Position numbers and translations under genes: made by a program. A stretch of 64,000 nt of DNA from Duganella sp. BJB476 (GTDB taxonomy: Bacteria > Pseudomonadota > Gammaproteobacteria > Burkholderiales > Burkholderiaceae_D): the NCBI RefSeq assembly GCF_003416895.1, contig NZ_QVIO01000001.1, forward strand, positions 806,001 to 870,000, in the 5' to 3' direction. Within the stretch, counting starts at the first letter, position 1, and each line of letters starts with the position of its first letter. Below the pieces are notes generated by a model, which worked only from the letters and a program-made list of their open reading frames with translations, had not been told where the DNA came from and made no database searches. Below, piece after piece: positions 35,034 through 42,944 of the stretch.

Positions 35034-35083
35034 ACCGGCATTGACTCCCGCGAGGGGCGTTGGCACATTAGAGGAATAGATCG

Positions 35084-35632
35084 ATGAGAACATTTCTTTT
35101 TTCTATCTTGGCAGGCATTGGAATTGTGTTGTGCCTGGCAGGCTATTTTCATTTGAAAAATCCGCGGCTTGCACCGGTTAATAAGCTCACGCAAGACATC
35201 TCCGTGACGGAGCAGATTAAACAGGAGGCCATAGGCCAGTTCAAGGAGCGTGGCTTTGCTACGATAATCGATTTGCGCCCGGACGGAGAGGCGGTCGATC
35301 AGCCGACATCGACGGCAATGTCGGTCGCGGCCAAGGCGGATAACATAAAGTTTTACTACGTGCCCGTGCCGCACGGCGAGATTCCGCAACAGTCCGTTGC
35401 ACAGCTTGCAGACGCGTTGAGAAACGCTCCGAAGCCCATTCTGATGTACTGCAGAAGTGGGAAGCGAGCGGTAAGAACCTGGAGCCTGGTCGAGGCGTCA
35501 AGAGCAGGTGGGATGGACGTCAATTCCATCATGGCTGCCGTTAAGCAGGGCGGTCAGTCGGCGGACGACCTCGAGCAAGACATCATTCGGCGGATTTCTG
35601 AGCGTACATCGATATCGGGTGAAAAACGATGA
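35084..35632 (+). CDS. Membrane-anchored DUF442/Blh-like sulfurtransferase-phosphatase domain protein
   Basis: A 182-residue protein with an N-terminal membrane anchor (FLFSILAGIGIVLCLAGYF) and a DUF442 domain as in Blh and TIGR01244 proteins. IIDLRPDGE carries the conserved Asp, and the loop CRSGKR (Cys123-Arg128) in PILMYCRSGKRAV is the six-residue active-site loop of rhodanese-like enzymes. The substrate is unknown; relatives act in sulfide or persulfide chemistry. The region is clearly less GC-rich than its surroundings. Ribosome site AGAGGAATAG. The stop overlaps the next small gene as ATGA. Confidence 0.82.
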   Translation: MRTFLFSILAGIGIVLCLAGYFHLKNPRLAPVNKLTQDISVTEQIKQEAIGQFKERGFATIIDLRPDGEAVDQPTSTAMSVAAKADNIKFYYVPVPHGEIPQQSVAQLADALRNAPKPILMYCRSGKRAVRTWSLVEASRAGGMDVNSIMAAVKQGGQSADDLEQDIIRRISERTSISGEKR

Positions 35633-35772
35633 ATGAAACTGCACAAGCTCCTGCGTCGCCGATTGGCAATATCCTTTTAAAGTGCGTCCTCGTCATCGCT
35701 GGGGTGGGGATTGGAGGAATTATTGGCCTGATCATTGCGTTGTTCACGGGGTTAATCGAATTCGTGTGCTAG
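35629..35772 (+). CDS. 47-residue small membrane protein
   Basis: ATG 35629 overlaps the stop of the DUF442 gene (ATGA, 35629-35632), and the frame runs to TAG at 35770-35772. After a short polar head (NETAQAPASPIGN) comes a long hydrophobic Gly/Ile-rich span (ILLKCVLVIAGVGIGGIIGL and onwards) ending in FVC. Translational coupling argues that the gene is real and that its product works with the DUF442 protein. Its stop overlaps the histidine kinase stop on the other strand by 3 bases. No family recognised. Confidence 0.6.
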   Translation: MNETAQAPASPIGNILLKCVLVIAGVGIGGIIGLIIALFTGLIEFVC

Positions 35773-36896
35773 GCCCGGGGCAGGATAACTGAAAAGGCCG
35801 TTCCTTCAGCCATACTGGACGTTACCGCTATCGTGCCATCGTGGGCTGCGGCTGTTTCTCGCGCGATGAAAAGACCGAGCCCCAGGCTGGTCGTCGGCCT
35901 GGCGTCGTCTTCGACATCCGCTTCCAGTTGGACTAAGGGTTGGAAGATGGTTTTAAGGGATTCTTCCGGGATTACCGGTCCAAAGTTGCTTACCTTGATA
36001 GCGATGGCGTCTTCCAGCCCGTCTGCCCGCAAGGTAATGTCCTGACCTTTGGCGCTGTACTGAGCCGCATTGATCAAAAGGTTGGTCACCAATTGCTGCA
36101 GGCGGACGCTGTCAAACGATCCCGTCAGGTTGCCGTTGGGCAGAAATACGATAGTGCTGTTTGGGTACATTGCGCTCGCATCGGCGACCGCCGCTTTACA
36201 TACCTCCTGCACGTCTACTGTCGCACGCGCAATCGGCATTCCCGCCCCCATCTGGAAACGCGTAAATCCCAACAGATCAGTGACCATCGCGCCCATCAGC
36301 ATTGCGCTACGCTTTGTCTTCAGGCCGAGCGTGGCGACTTGTTCTTGTGGCACGGGCGCCCGGGTAAGCAGGTCTCCAACCAGGGAAATGGTGGCGAGCG
36401 GGGCGCGCAGATCGTGTCCTAATACCGCCAGGAACAGATCCCTCATTCGATCCGCTCTGGCCGAGAAGGTCACAATCGATTCCGCCAGCGCCTGGTCGAT
36501 CGCCTCGTTAAAACGGACCATCTCATATATCGTCGTTTCCGACATCTGCTGAACGCGAGGCAACCAGAGACGCAACACGGTCGCCCTGAGGGCACGGAAT
36601 TCCGCACTGAGCTGGAGCAGTGAAAAATTGCTGGCTTGGCGAAGTCGTCCGTGAATGGCCGCTGCGCTTTCCTTTTCGCCGGTATCGACCTCATCGCCCT
36701 GAGACTTTTCATACTGCTGTCGCTGGCTCTGGCGCGTCTCGATATCGATAGCGATGGCGCAAAGGATGGCTTCAGCATGGTCAATTAAGGCCAAGTCCGA
36801 CATCTCCCCGTCAGCAGGGGCGGCTTTTTTCGCGAAAGCCGTCCATTCTGCGAGAATCTCCGTCATTTCGGAGCGTATAAAGGTGGAGAGATTCAT
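35769..36896 (-). CDS. Cytoplasmic sensor histidine kinase with RsbRD-like N-terminal domain
   Basis: A 375-residue soluble kinase. Residues ~5-160 resemble the RsbRD_N helical sensor domain (FIRSEMTEILAEWTAFAKKA, LRQASNFSLLQLSAEFRALRATVLRLW); then HisKA with His in FLAVLGHDLRAPLATISL and HATPase (QQLVTNLLINAAQYS, LGLGLFIARETAAAHDG). No response regulator gene is adjacent, so it is an orphan kinase. The ORF is open to a TTG at 36914, but ATG 36896 with AAGGAATG upstream is more convincing. Confidence 0.9.
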   Translation of the reverse strand: MNLSTFIRSEMTEILAEWTAFAKKAAPADGEMSDLALIDHAEAILCAIAIDIETRQSQRQQYEKSQGDEVDTGEKESAAAIHGRLRQASNFSLLQLSAEFRALRATVLRLWLPRVQQMSETTIYEMVRFNEAIDQALAESIVTFSARADRMRDLFLAVLGHDLRAPLATISLVGDLLTRAPVPQEQVATLGLKTKRSAMLMGAMVTDLLGFTRFQMGAGMPIARATVDVQEVCKAAVADASAMYPNSTIVFLPNGNLTGSFDSVRLQQLVTNLLINAAQYSAKGQDITLRADGLEDAIAIKVSNFGPVIPEESLKTIFQPLVQLEADVEDDARPTTSLGLGLFIARETAAAHDGTIAVTSSMAEGTAFSVILPRA

Positions 36897-36962
36897 ACTG
36901 CGGCATTCCTTCAAAGAGAAAATTGACCCAGCAATGTCGCTGCGCTGAAAAAATCAACGCGG

Positions 36963-37664
36963 TCAACGTGCAAAGTATAGGTCATGGAGGTGCTGGAGTT
37001 CGACCTCGGATGCAGATTGGGACAGGGCAACGCGCCCGCTTTGCATCAGGTAGACATGATCGGCGACTCCCACCGCGCGTTCGGTGTTCTGTTCAACCAG
37101 GATGATGGTGCGGCCGCCGGCCTTGAGGCGCTCCAGTATCTCGAACAATTCATTGACGACCAGCGGCGCCAGGCCCAGTGAGGGCTCGTCGATAATCAAC
37201 AGGCGTGGATCGGACATCAGCCCGCGCGCCATCGCCAGCATTTGCGCTTCGCCGCCGGACAGCGATCCGGCCAGTTGCGCGCGGCGTTCGCGCAGGCGGG
37301 GGAACATTTCGTAGGCTTCTTCCAGCCGCTGCTTCACATGCGCGCGGTGCGATTTGTGGAAGGCGCCCATGATCAGGTTTTCTTCCACACCCATGTCGCG
37401 GAAGACCATGCGGCCTTCGGGAATCATGGCGATGCCGTGGTCCGCCATCTCCCAGGTCGGCGTGCCGTTCAGGCGATTGCCGTCCAGGCGGATTTCGCCG
37501 GCGCTCAGCGGCGCCAGTCCCATGATCGCGCGCAGCAGCGTGGTCTTGCCGGCGCCGTTCGGGCCGATGATGGTGGTGAGCTTGCCCGCTTCCGCCTTCA
37601 GCGATACATCCCACAGCACGTTGATCGCGCCATAGCCGGCACGGATCTGGTCCACTTCAAGCAT
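36963..37664 (-). CDS. livF: Branched-chain-type ABC transporter ATPase LivF
   Basis: A 233-residue ATPase, last gene of the acd-acs-liv operon. Walker A GPNGAGKTTLLRAI, signature LSGGEAQMLAMARGL and Walker B LLIIDEPSLGLAPLVV are complete. The LPxGR-type PEGRMVFRDMGVEENL is typical for LivF rather than LivG. Overlaps livG by 8 bases. The operon ends here; 66 bases without an obvious terminator separate it from the histidine kinase on the same strand. Confidence 0.93.
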   Translation of the reverse strand: MLEVDQIRAGYGAINVLWDVSLKAEAGKLTTIIGPNGAGKTTLLRAIMGLAPLSAGEIRLDGNRLNGTPTWEMADHGIAMIPEGRMVFRDMGVEENLIMGAFHKSHRAHVKQRLEEAYEMFPRLRERRAQLAGSLSGGEAQMLAMARGLMSDPRLLIIDEPSLGLAPLVVNELFEILERLKAGGRTIILVEQNTERAVGVADHVYLMQSGRVALSQSASEVELQHLHDLYFAR

Positions 37665-38370
37665 GCGCCGCTCCCGTGTAGCTGCGGATGACTTCAGGAT
37701 CGTTGAACACCGCTTCCGGCGTGCCGTCCGCGATCAGCTGGCCGAAGTTGAGCACCACCACCCGCTGGCACAGCGAGTTGATGGTCTCGATATCGTGCTC
37801 GATGATGATGATACCGACGCCGAAGCGCGCGTGCATCTCCTTCAGCATGCCCATGAAGCGCCGCTTGCCGCTGGTTTCCAAGCCTGCCAGCACCTCGTCC
37901 AGCAACAGCAGCTTGGGCGTGGTGGCCAGCGCTTTCGCCACTTCCAGCGCTTTGAGTTCGGTCAGCGCCAGTTCGGTGGCGGCGTCGCGGTGCGCCTTGT
38001 CGGCCAGGCTGGTGAACTCCAGAATCTCGGCGATCTTGTCCTCGTCGACCTTGCCGGTGCCGAAGCGCTGCGCCACGATCAGGTTCTCGCGCACCGTCAG
38101 TTCGTGCATGGGCTGCGGTATCTGGAAGGTGCGGCCTATGCCCAGCCGCGCGCGCCGGTAGATGGGCGTGCGCATCACGTCGTGGCGGTCGAAGCGGATG
38201 GTGCCGCCGGTCGGTCGCACCAGGCCGGAGATTGCGTTGAACAGCGTGGTTTTGCCGGCGCCGTTGGGGCCGACCAGGCCGACCACGTCGTGCGTGCCGA
38301 CTGTCAGGTTGACCGCGTTGACCGCCGTCAGGCCGCCGAAACGGACCGAGAGATTGCTCAACTCAAGCAT
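37657..38370 (-). CDS. livG: Branched-chain-type ABC transporter ATPase LivG
   Basis: A 237-residue ATPase with Walker A GPNGAGKTTLFNAI, GIGRTFQIPQPMHELTVRENL (LivG-specific), Walker B LLLLDEVLAGLETS and the BCA_ABC_TP_C tail ending in IRSYTGA. The expected signature LSGGQ is altered: the region reads ELALTELKALEVAKALA, so the canonical LSGGQ is replaced by LALTEL-type residues, as occurs in several LivG proteins. ATG 38370 after GAAGGAAAAACC is chosen over an 8-residue longer frame. Pairs with LivF. Confidence 0.92.
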   Translation of the reverse strand: MLELSNLSVRFGGLTAVNAVNLTVGTHDVVGLVGPNGAGKTTLFNAISGLVRPTGGTIRFDRHDVMRTPIYRRARLGIGRTFQIPQPMHELTVRENLIVAQRFGTGKVDEDKIAEILEFTSLADKAHRDAATELALTELKALEVAKALATTPKLLLLDEVLAGLETSGKRRFMGMLKEMHARFGVGIIIIEHDIETINSLCQRVVVLNFGQLIADGTPEAVFNDPEVIRSYTGAAHA

Positions 38371-39325
38371 GGTTTTTCCTTCGCAGCAGGGCAAGCAGGC
38401 CGGTGGGGCTGAAGATGATCATCGCCACCAGCAGTCCGCCCAACACCAGCTGATGCCCGGTGGGGATCAGCGACTTGAACACCAGTTGGTCCAGCAGGTA
38501 CACCACCAGCGCGCCGACCACCGGCCCAGTGATGGTGCGGTAGCCGCCGAAGATGGCAGCGACGATGGGCACCGTCACCCACACGCTGTTGAAGGCGTAG
38601 TCCGGTTCGAGGAAGTTGATGTAGTGGGCGTTGAACGCGCCGGCCACGCCGGCCATAAAGGCGGACACCATCAGCATCAGCCCTTTGAGCAGTGTGCTGT
38701 TGACGCCGACCACGCGGGTGGCGTCCTCGCTGTCGTGCATGGCGCGCAGGGCGATGCCGTAGTAGCTGGCGCGGATGGCGCGGTAGGCCAGCGCGAACAG
38801 CAGCACGATGGTCAGTATCACCAGGTAGGCGCCGGTTTTGCCGCTCAAGTCGTAGCCGAAGATGGTTGGCAGCACCGGGATGTTGGCGATGCCGCCGGAG
38901 CCGCCGGTCAGTGAGCTCCATTCGGTGGCGAGGATGCGAAAGATATGGGCGTATGCCAGGATGGCCAGCGCGAAGTAGGGGCCGCGCAGGCGCAGCACCG
39001 GCAGCATCGCCACGGAGGCCAGCAGCGCGCCGACGCCGCCCAGTGCGATCCCCGCCAGTACCGGCACGCCCAGCTTGACGGTGACGATGGCCGATACGTA
39101 TGCGCCCACGCCGAAGAAGGCGCTATGGCCGAAGCTGACCATGCCGCCCATGTTCCCCAGCAGCGCCCACGACAGGGCGACGCAGCCGATCACCATGGCG
39201 GCGACGATCAGGCTCATGACGTAGTTGTCGGAACCGAGCAGCATGGGCACGGCGACATAGGCGGCGATCATGGCGATGGCCGACCACAGACGGCCAGCAG
39301 TTGCGCCGGCGGCGAGGCGCGTCAT
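38363..39325 (-). CDS. livM: Branched-chain-type ABC transporter permease LivM
   Basis: A 320-residue permease with about nine membrane segments; GNMGGMVSFGHSAFFGVGAY, LRLRGPYFALAILA and MHDSEDATRVVGVN are LivM signatures. It overlaps livH as ATGA (39322-39325) and livG by 8 bases. The same frame stays open far upstream across livH, but that part reads as the antisense-free shadow of another frame and is excluded. Confidence 0.92.
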   Translation of the reverse strand: MTRLAAGATAGRLWSAIAMIAAYVAVPMLLGSDNYVMSLIVAAMVIGCVALSWALLGNMGGMVSFGHSAFFGVGAYVSAIVTVKLGVPVLAGIALGGVGALLASVAMLPVLRLRGPYFALAILAYAHIFRILATEWSSLTGGSGGIANIPVLPTIFGYDLSGKTGAYLVILTIVLLFALAYRAIRASYYGIALRAMHDSEDATRVVGVNSTLLKGLMLMVSAFMAGVAGAFNAHYINFLEPDYAFNSVWVTVPIVAAIFGGYRTITGPVVGALVVYLLDQLVFKSLIPTGHQLVLGGLLVAMIIFSPTGLLALLRRKNHA

Positions 39326-40194
39326 CCGCGCCTCCGGGCCGCGCCCATCAGGCCATTCGGCATCACCAGCAGCACCAGCAGGAACAGCGTCATGCCGGCC
39401 AGCTCCTGCAAGGCGGAACTGGCCAGCGTGACGGTCAGCGCTTCCGCCACGCCCAGCAGCACTGCGCCCAGCAGCACGCCGGGAATCGAACCTATCCCCG
39501 CCAGCACAGTGATGATGAAGGCCTTGACCGTCAACGCGCCGCCATACGCCGGTTGGATCACGCCGTAGCTGTACAAGGCCACGCCGGCAAACCCGGCCAG
39601 CATGCCGGCCACGATGAACGACACCAGCTCCGTACGTCCGGGCGCGATGCCCATCAATTTGGCGGCGTCGCGGTTGCTGGAGACGGCCCGCAGCGCGCGC
39701 CCATACCAGCTGCGCGACAGCCACCACCACAAGCCGCCCATCAGCACCAGGCTGACCACGAAGAAGATCAACTCGCTGCGCATGCTGTACAACGGCCCGA
39801 CCACAAAGGCCTCCTGCAACCAGCTGGAACTGGTCGAGCGCACGTCGGCCTTCCAGATCAGCAGGATCAGATTGGTCAGGATCACGCCGATGCCGAAGGT
39901 GAGTATCAGCGAGTTGATCTCGCGGTCCTTCTTGATGCGGCTGACGATCCAGTACACGCCGGCCGACGTCGCGCCTACTACCACGACCGCGATCGGCATC
40001 GCCCACGCCGGATTCAGCCCCAGCCCCGACTCCACCGAATAGGCGATGTAGGCCGCCAGCAGCACCAGCTCACCGTGGGCCAGGTTAATCACCCGCATGG
40101 TGCCGAACACCAGCGCCAGTCCCAGCGCGATCAATGCGTAGGAGCCGCCTTGCAGCAGGCCGGAATACAGCGCCTGGAGTATCAGTTCCGTCAC
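39322..40194 (-). CDS. livH: Branched-chain-type ABC transporter permease LivH
   Basis: A 290-residue permease, GTG start 6 bases after the stop of the binding-protein gene. GLALVFGTMRVINLAHGELVLLAAY, SSNRDAAKLMGI and GGALTVKAFIITVLAGIGSIPG are typical of LivH. About eight membrane segments. Forms the heterodimeric channel with LivM. Confidence 0.92.
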   Translation of the reverse strand: MTELILQALYSGLLQGGSYALIALGLALVFGTMRVINLAHGELVLLAAYIAYSVESGLGLNPAWAMPIAVVVVGATSAGVYWIVSRIKKDREINSLILTFGIGVILTNLILLIWKADVRSTSSSWLQEAFVVGPLYSMRSELIFFVVSLVLMGGLWWWLSRSWYGRALRAVSSNRDAAKLMGIAPGRTELVSFIVAGMLAGFAGVALYSYGVIQPAYGGALTVKAFIITVLAGIGSIPGVLLGAVLLGVAEALTVTLASSALQELAGMTLFLLVLLVMPNGLMGAARRRG

Positions 40195-40200
40195 GGCGGC

Positions 40201-41355
40201 TTACCAGGGCAGGCCTGGATACACCATCTTGCCGGTCGCCGTCTCCTTGGGCCAGACGATGACGATGTTCTTGCCCTGGTGCTGGCCCATGCGGTGCACG
40301 AAGTTGGGGTTGTCGCCGTTGGCGCCGAATTGCACGCGGCCGATCAGCGTTTCGCGGTCGGTCTTGCGCAGCTCTTCGGCCACGCCGCCTTTCTTCACCG
40401 TGCCTTTGTCGGCGGCGCGGGCGATGGCTTCGAACAGCAGCGATGCCTGCACGTAGCCGAACTGACCCAGGTAATCCGGCTCCTTCTTGTACAGCGCCTT
40501 GTAGGCGTCGGCGAAGGCTTTGCCGTCCGCCGTGTCGAAAACGGCGGGGAAGGGCAGCAGCGCGGTGCCGTACACATTGGGCATCAGGTCTGGGAACTCG
40601 GCGGCCATCTTGGGCGTGGCCAGCGACCACACACCTATCATAGCCTTGACCGGCGGCTTGAGCACGCGCGCGGCGCGCAGAATGCCGACGTAGTCGTTCT
40701 CGTAGCCGACCATCAGTATCGCCTCCGATTTGTCCTGGAGCTTGATCTTGTTGATGATGGGTTTAAAGTCGGTGATGGCCGGATCGAAGGAATGCGTGGT
40801 GACCTTGACGCCTTTGGCCGTCAGCGCCTTCTGTACCGAGGCGGTCAGGTCGGACGTGGCCTCCTTGGTCGAGAACACGATGGACACGGATTTCGCGCCC
40901 ATGTCGGCCAGCAGTCCCTGCACGGCTTTTTCGTAGCCGGCGGTGTTATTGATGCGGAAGAAGTTCTTGCGGCCGCTATTGACCAGGCTATCGTCCACGC
41001 CGCCCGAGGTCATGTAGACCAGCCCCAGTTTGTTGGCAGCGTCCGATGCGGGCGAGATGTTGTTGGAGCCGTAACCGCCGGTGATCGCCACCGCGCCCTG
41101 GCTGGCCAGCTTTTCCACCGCCGCCACGGCCTTGGCGGGCGCCGATTCGTCGTCGATGGTGATGATCTTGATTTTGTGTTTGCCGTTGGTCTTGTTGAAG
41201 ACTTCGGCGGCCACCATCACGCCTTCCTGCATGCCCGAGCCGACGCGGGCCAATGTGCCGGTCAACGGCAGCTCCGCGCCGACCACGAACTCCTCGGCGC
41301 GCGCGCCGCCTGCCAGTGCCATCGCGATCAGTGCCGCGATTGTAGTGTTTTTCAT
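40201..41355 (-). CDS. Branched-chain-type ABC transporter substrate-binding protein
   Basis: A 384-residue periplasmic receptor with signal peptide (MKNTTIAALIAMALAGGARAEE) and the Peripla_BP_6 fold: VGAELPLTGTLARVGSGMQEG, IITIDDESAPAKAVAAVEKL, AITGGYGSNNISPASDAANKL. Homologues bind amino acids, but others bind aromatic acids, amides or acyl compounds; the neighbouring acyl-CoA synthetase and dehydrogenase make a carboxylic acid the likeliest ligand here. ATG 41355 with AAGGGAGACAGC is used rather than the open frame to 41466. Confidence 0.9.
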   Translation of the reverse strand: MKNTTIAALIAMALAGGARAEEFVVGAELPLTGTLARVGSGMQEGVMVAAEVFNKTNGKHKIKIITIDDESAPAKAVAAVEKLASQGAVAITGGYGSNNISPASDAANKLGLVYMTSGGVDDSLVNSGRKNFFRINNTAGYEKAVQGLLADMGAKSVSIVFSTKEATSDLTASVQKALTAKGVKVTTHSFDPAITDFKPIINKIKLQDKSEAILMVGYENDYVGILRAARVLKPPVKAMIGVWSLATPKMAAEFPDLMPNVYGTALLPFPAVFDTADGKAFADAYKALYKKEPDYLGQFGYVQASLLFEAIARAADKGTVKKGGVAEELRKTDRETLIGRVQFGANGDNPNFVHRMGQHQGKNIVIVWPKETATGKMVYPGLPW

Positions 41356-41372
41356 GCTGTCTCCCTTTGTGG

Positions 41373-42944
41373 TTATTTTTGTGCCAGTTGCCGCAGCTGT
41401 CCTTTCAATATCTTTCCGGTTGCCGCTGCGGGCAGGGCTTGCATTGCGATGATCTCTGACGGGCATTTGTACGGCGACAGCAGGCCCGCCAGGTACTGCT
41501 GCAGTTCTTCGGGCGTGATGCGATGGCGTGGATCGATTTCGACGAAGGCGACGACTTCCTCATTGCCGTCGGCGGCGTTGCGGCCGACCACGGCCGATTG
41601 CGTCACCGCCGGGTGGGCGTTGAGCACCGTCTCCACTTCCAGCGGATAGACGTTGAAGCCGGAGCGGATGATCAGCTCCTTGGTGCGGCCGACGATGAAC
41701 AGTGCGCCGTCCGCATCCTGCCGCGCGACGTCGCCGGTATTTAGCCAGCCGCCGTCGCGCATGGCCGCCGCTGTCAGTTCCGGCTCGCGATAGTAGCCGG
41801 CCATGATATTGGGACCGCGCACCCACAGTTCGCCATCCACGCCGGGCGCCACGTCATCTCCGCCCGCGTCCACCAGGCGCACTTCGACGCCGGGGATGAC
41901 CTGACCAACCGAGGCGTCGTTGCGCGGCCGGTCGAGGCGCGTCTGGCTGACGGTGGGCGAGGTCTCGGTCAGGCCGTAGCCGTTGTGCAGCGGCAGGCCA
42001 AACAGCTGCTGCACCTGCGCCTTCAGGCTGGGCGCCAGCGGCGAACCGCCGGCGTAGATGAAGCGCAGCTGCGACTTGATTTGTTCGCCACCGCCCAAGG
42101 TCTCCAGCAGGCGCGCATACATGGCGGGCACGCCCTGCAGGATGGTCAGACCGTCGTCGCGGATCGCCTTCAGCACGGCGTCCGGCGTGAAGCGCGGGCA
42201 CAAGTACAGGCAGGCGCCCGCGCACAGGGTGCCTAGCATGACCGAGGCCAGGCCATAGACGTGGGTGATGGGCAGCACGCCGTAGGCGCGGTCGGTGGGC
42301 GTAAGGCCGCGCAGGGTGCTGGAGACGGCGGCGATGAACAGCAGGTTGCGGTGCGTGAGCATCACGCCCTTGGGCTGGCCGGTGGTGCCGGTGGTATAGA
42401 TCAGCGCCGCCACCTGCCGCGCCGAGTCGGCGTGCACCGGCTCCAGCGTGCAGTCGGGATTGAGCGCGCCGATCATCCAGGCGCCGAATGGCGAGGGCGT
42501 TGGCACGGCCGCATGACGCTGGCCATGCGCGGCGGATTCGGGCGAAGAGGGGAGCGGCGCGGAGGCTGAGCCATCGCCCGGCGTGGCCAGGTAGATCACG
42601 CGCCGCGCGCCGCAGTGGCTGAGGATCTGGTCCACCTCGCGCGCGGAGAGCCTGCCGTTGACGTTGACGATCCACGCATCCACCTCGGCGGCGGCGAAGA
42701 TCAGCGCCACCTGTGCCGCGCAGTTTTCGCCGACCACCATCAGGCGGTCGCCGGGCCGCACTTGCAGCGCGCGCAGCAGGGCGGCGGTTTCATCGACGGC
42801 CGCCGCCAGTTCGGCGTAGGTCCAGTGGCGCGCGCCGTCGTGCAGCGCCGACGCCTGCGGCGCGCGCTCGGCCCAGCGGCGCGGGATGCCGCTGAGGCGT
42901 TCGGGCAGTGTCGCCAGTATGCGGGCGGTGTCGAGGGCCTCCAT
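41373..42944 (-). CDS. AMP-dependent acyl-CoA synthetase/ligase
   Basis: A 523-residue ANL-superfamily enzyme that activates a carboxylic acid to its CoA thioester. YTTGTTGQPKGVMLTHRN binds AMP phosphate, NGYGLTETSP is motif A5, LNTGDVARQDADG and GRTKELIIRSGFNVYPLEVE are the hinge motifs, and Lys511 in ATGKILKG is the catalytic lysine. The pocket cannot be read by eye; medium-chain, aromatic or terpenoid acids are all possible. ATG 42944 overlaps the stop of the dehydrogenase gene by one base (TGATG), so the longer open frame to 43145 is not used. Confidence 0.9.
   Translation of the reverse strand: MEALDTARILATLPERLSGIPRRWAERAPQASALHDGARHWTYAELAAAVDETAALLRALQVRPGDRLMVVGENCAAQVALIFAAAEVDAWIVNVNGRLSAREVDQILSHCGARRVIYLATPGDGSASAPLPSSPESAAHGQRHAAVPTPSPFGAWMIGALNPDCTLEPVHADSARQVAALIYTTGTTGQPKGVMLTHRNLLFIAAVSSTLRGLTPTDRAYGVLPITHVYGLASVMLGTLCAGACLYLCPRFTPDAVLKAIRDDGLTILQGVPAMYARLLETLGGGEQIKSQLRFIYAGGSPLAPSLKAQVQQLFGLPLHNGYGLTETSPTVSQTRLDRPRNDASVGQVIPGVEVRLVDAGGDDVAPGVDGELWVRGPNIMAGYYREPELTAAAMRDGGWLNTGDVARQDADGALFIVGRTKELIIRSGFNVYPLEVETVLNAHPAVTQSAVVGRNAADGNEEVVAFVEIDPRHRITPEELQQYLAGLLSPYKCPSEIIAMQALPAAATGKILKGQLRQLAQK

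Noticed and set aside
38363..40006. 547-residue LivM fusion protein reaching into livH
   Set aside because: The upstream part is an alternative frame of livH; the LivM sequence starts at 39325 with the ATGA overlap.
39301..41649. 782-codon plus-strand open frame opposite the liv operon
   Set aside because: It is antisense to livH, the binding protein and the ligase, whose motifs are unambiguous. Its translation is rich in His, Arg, Gln and Gly with no domain, the usual artefact of high-GC codon bias.
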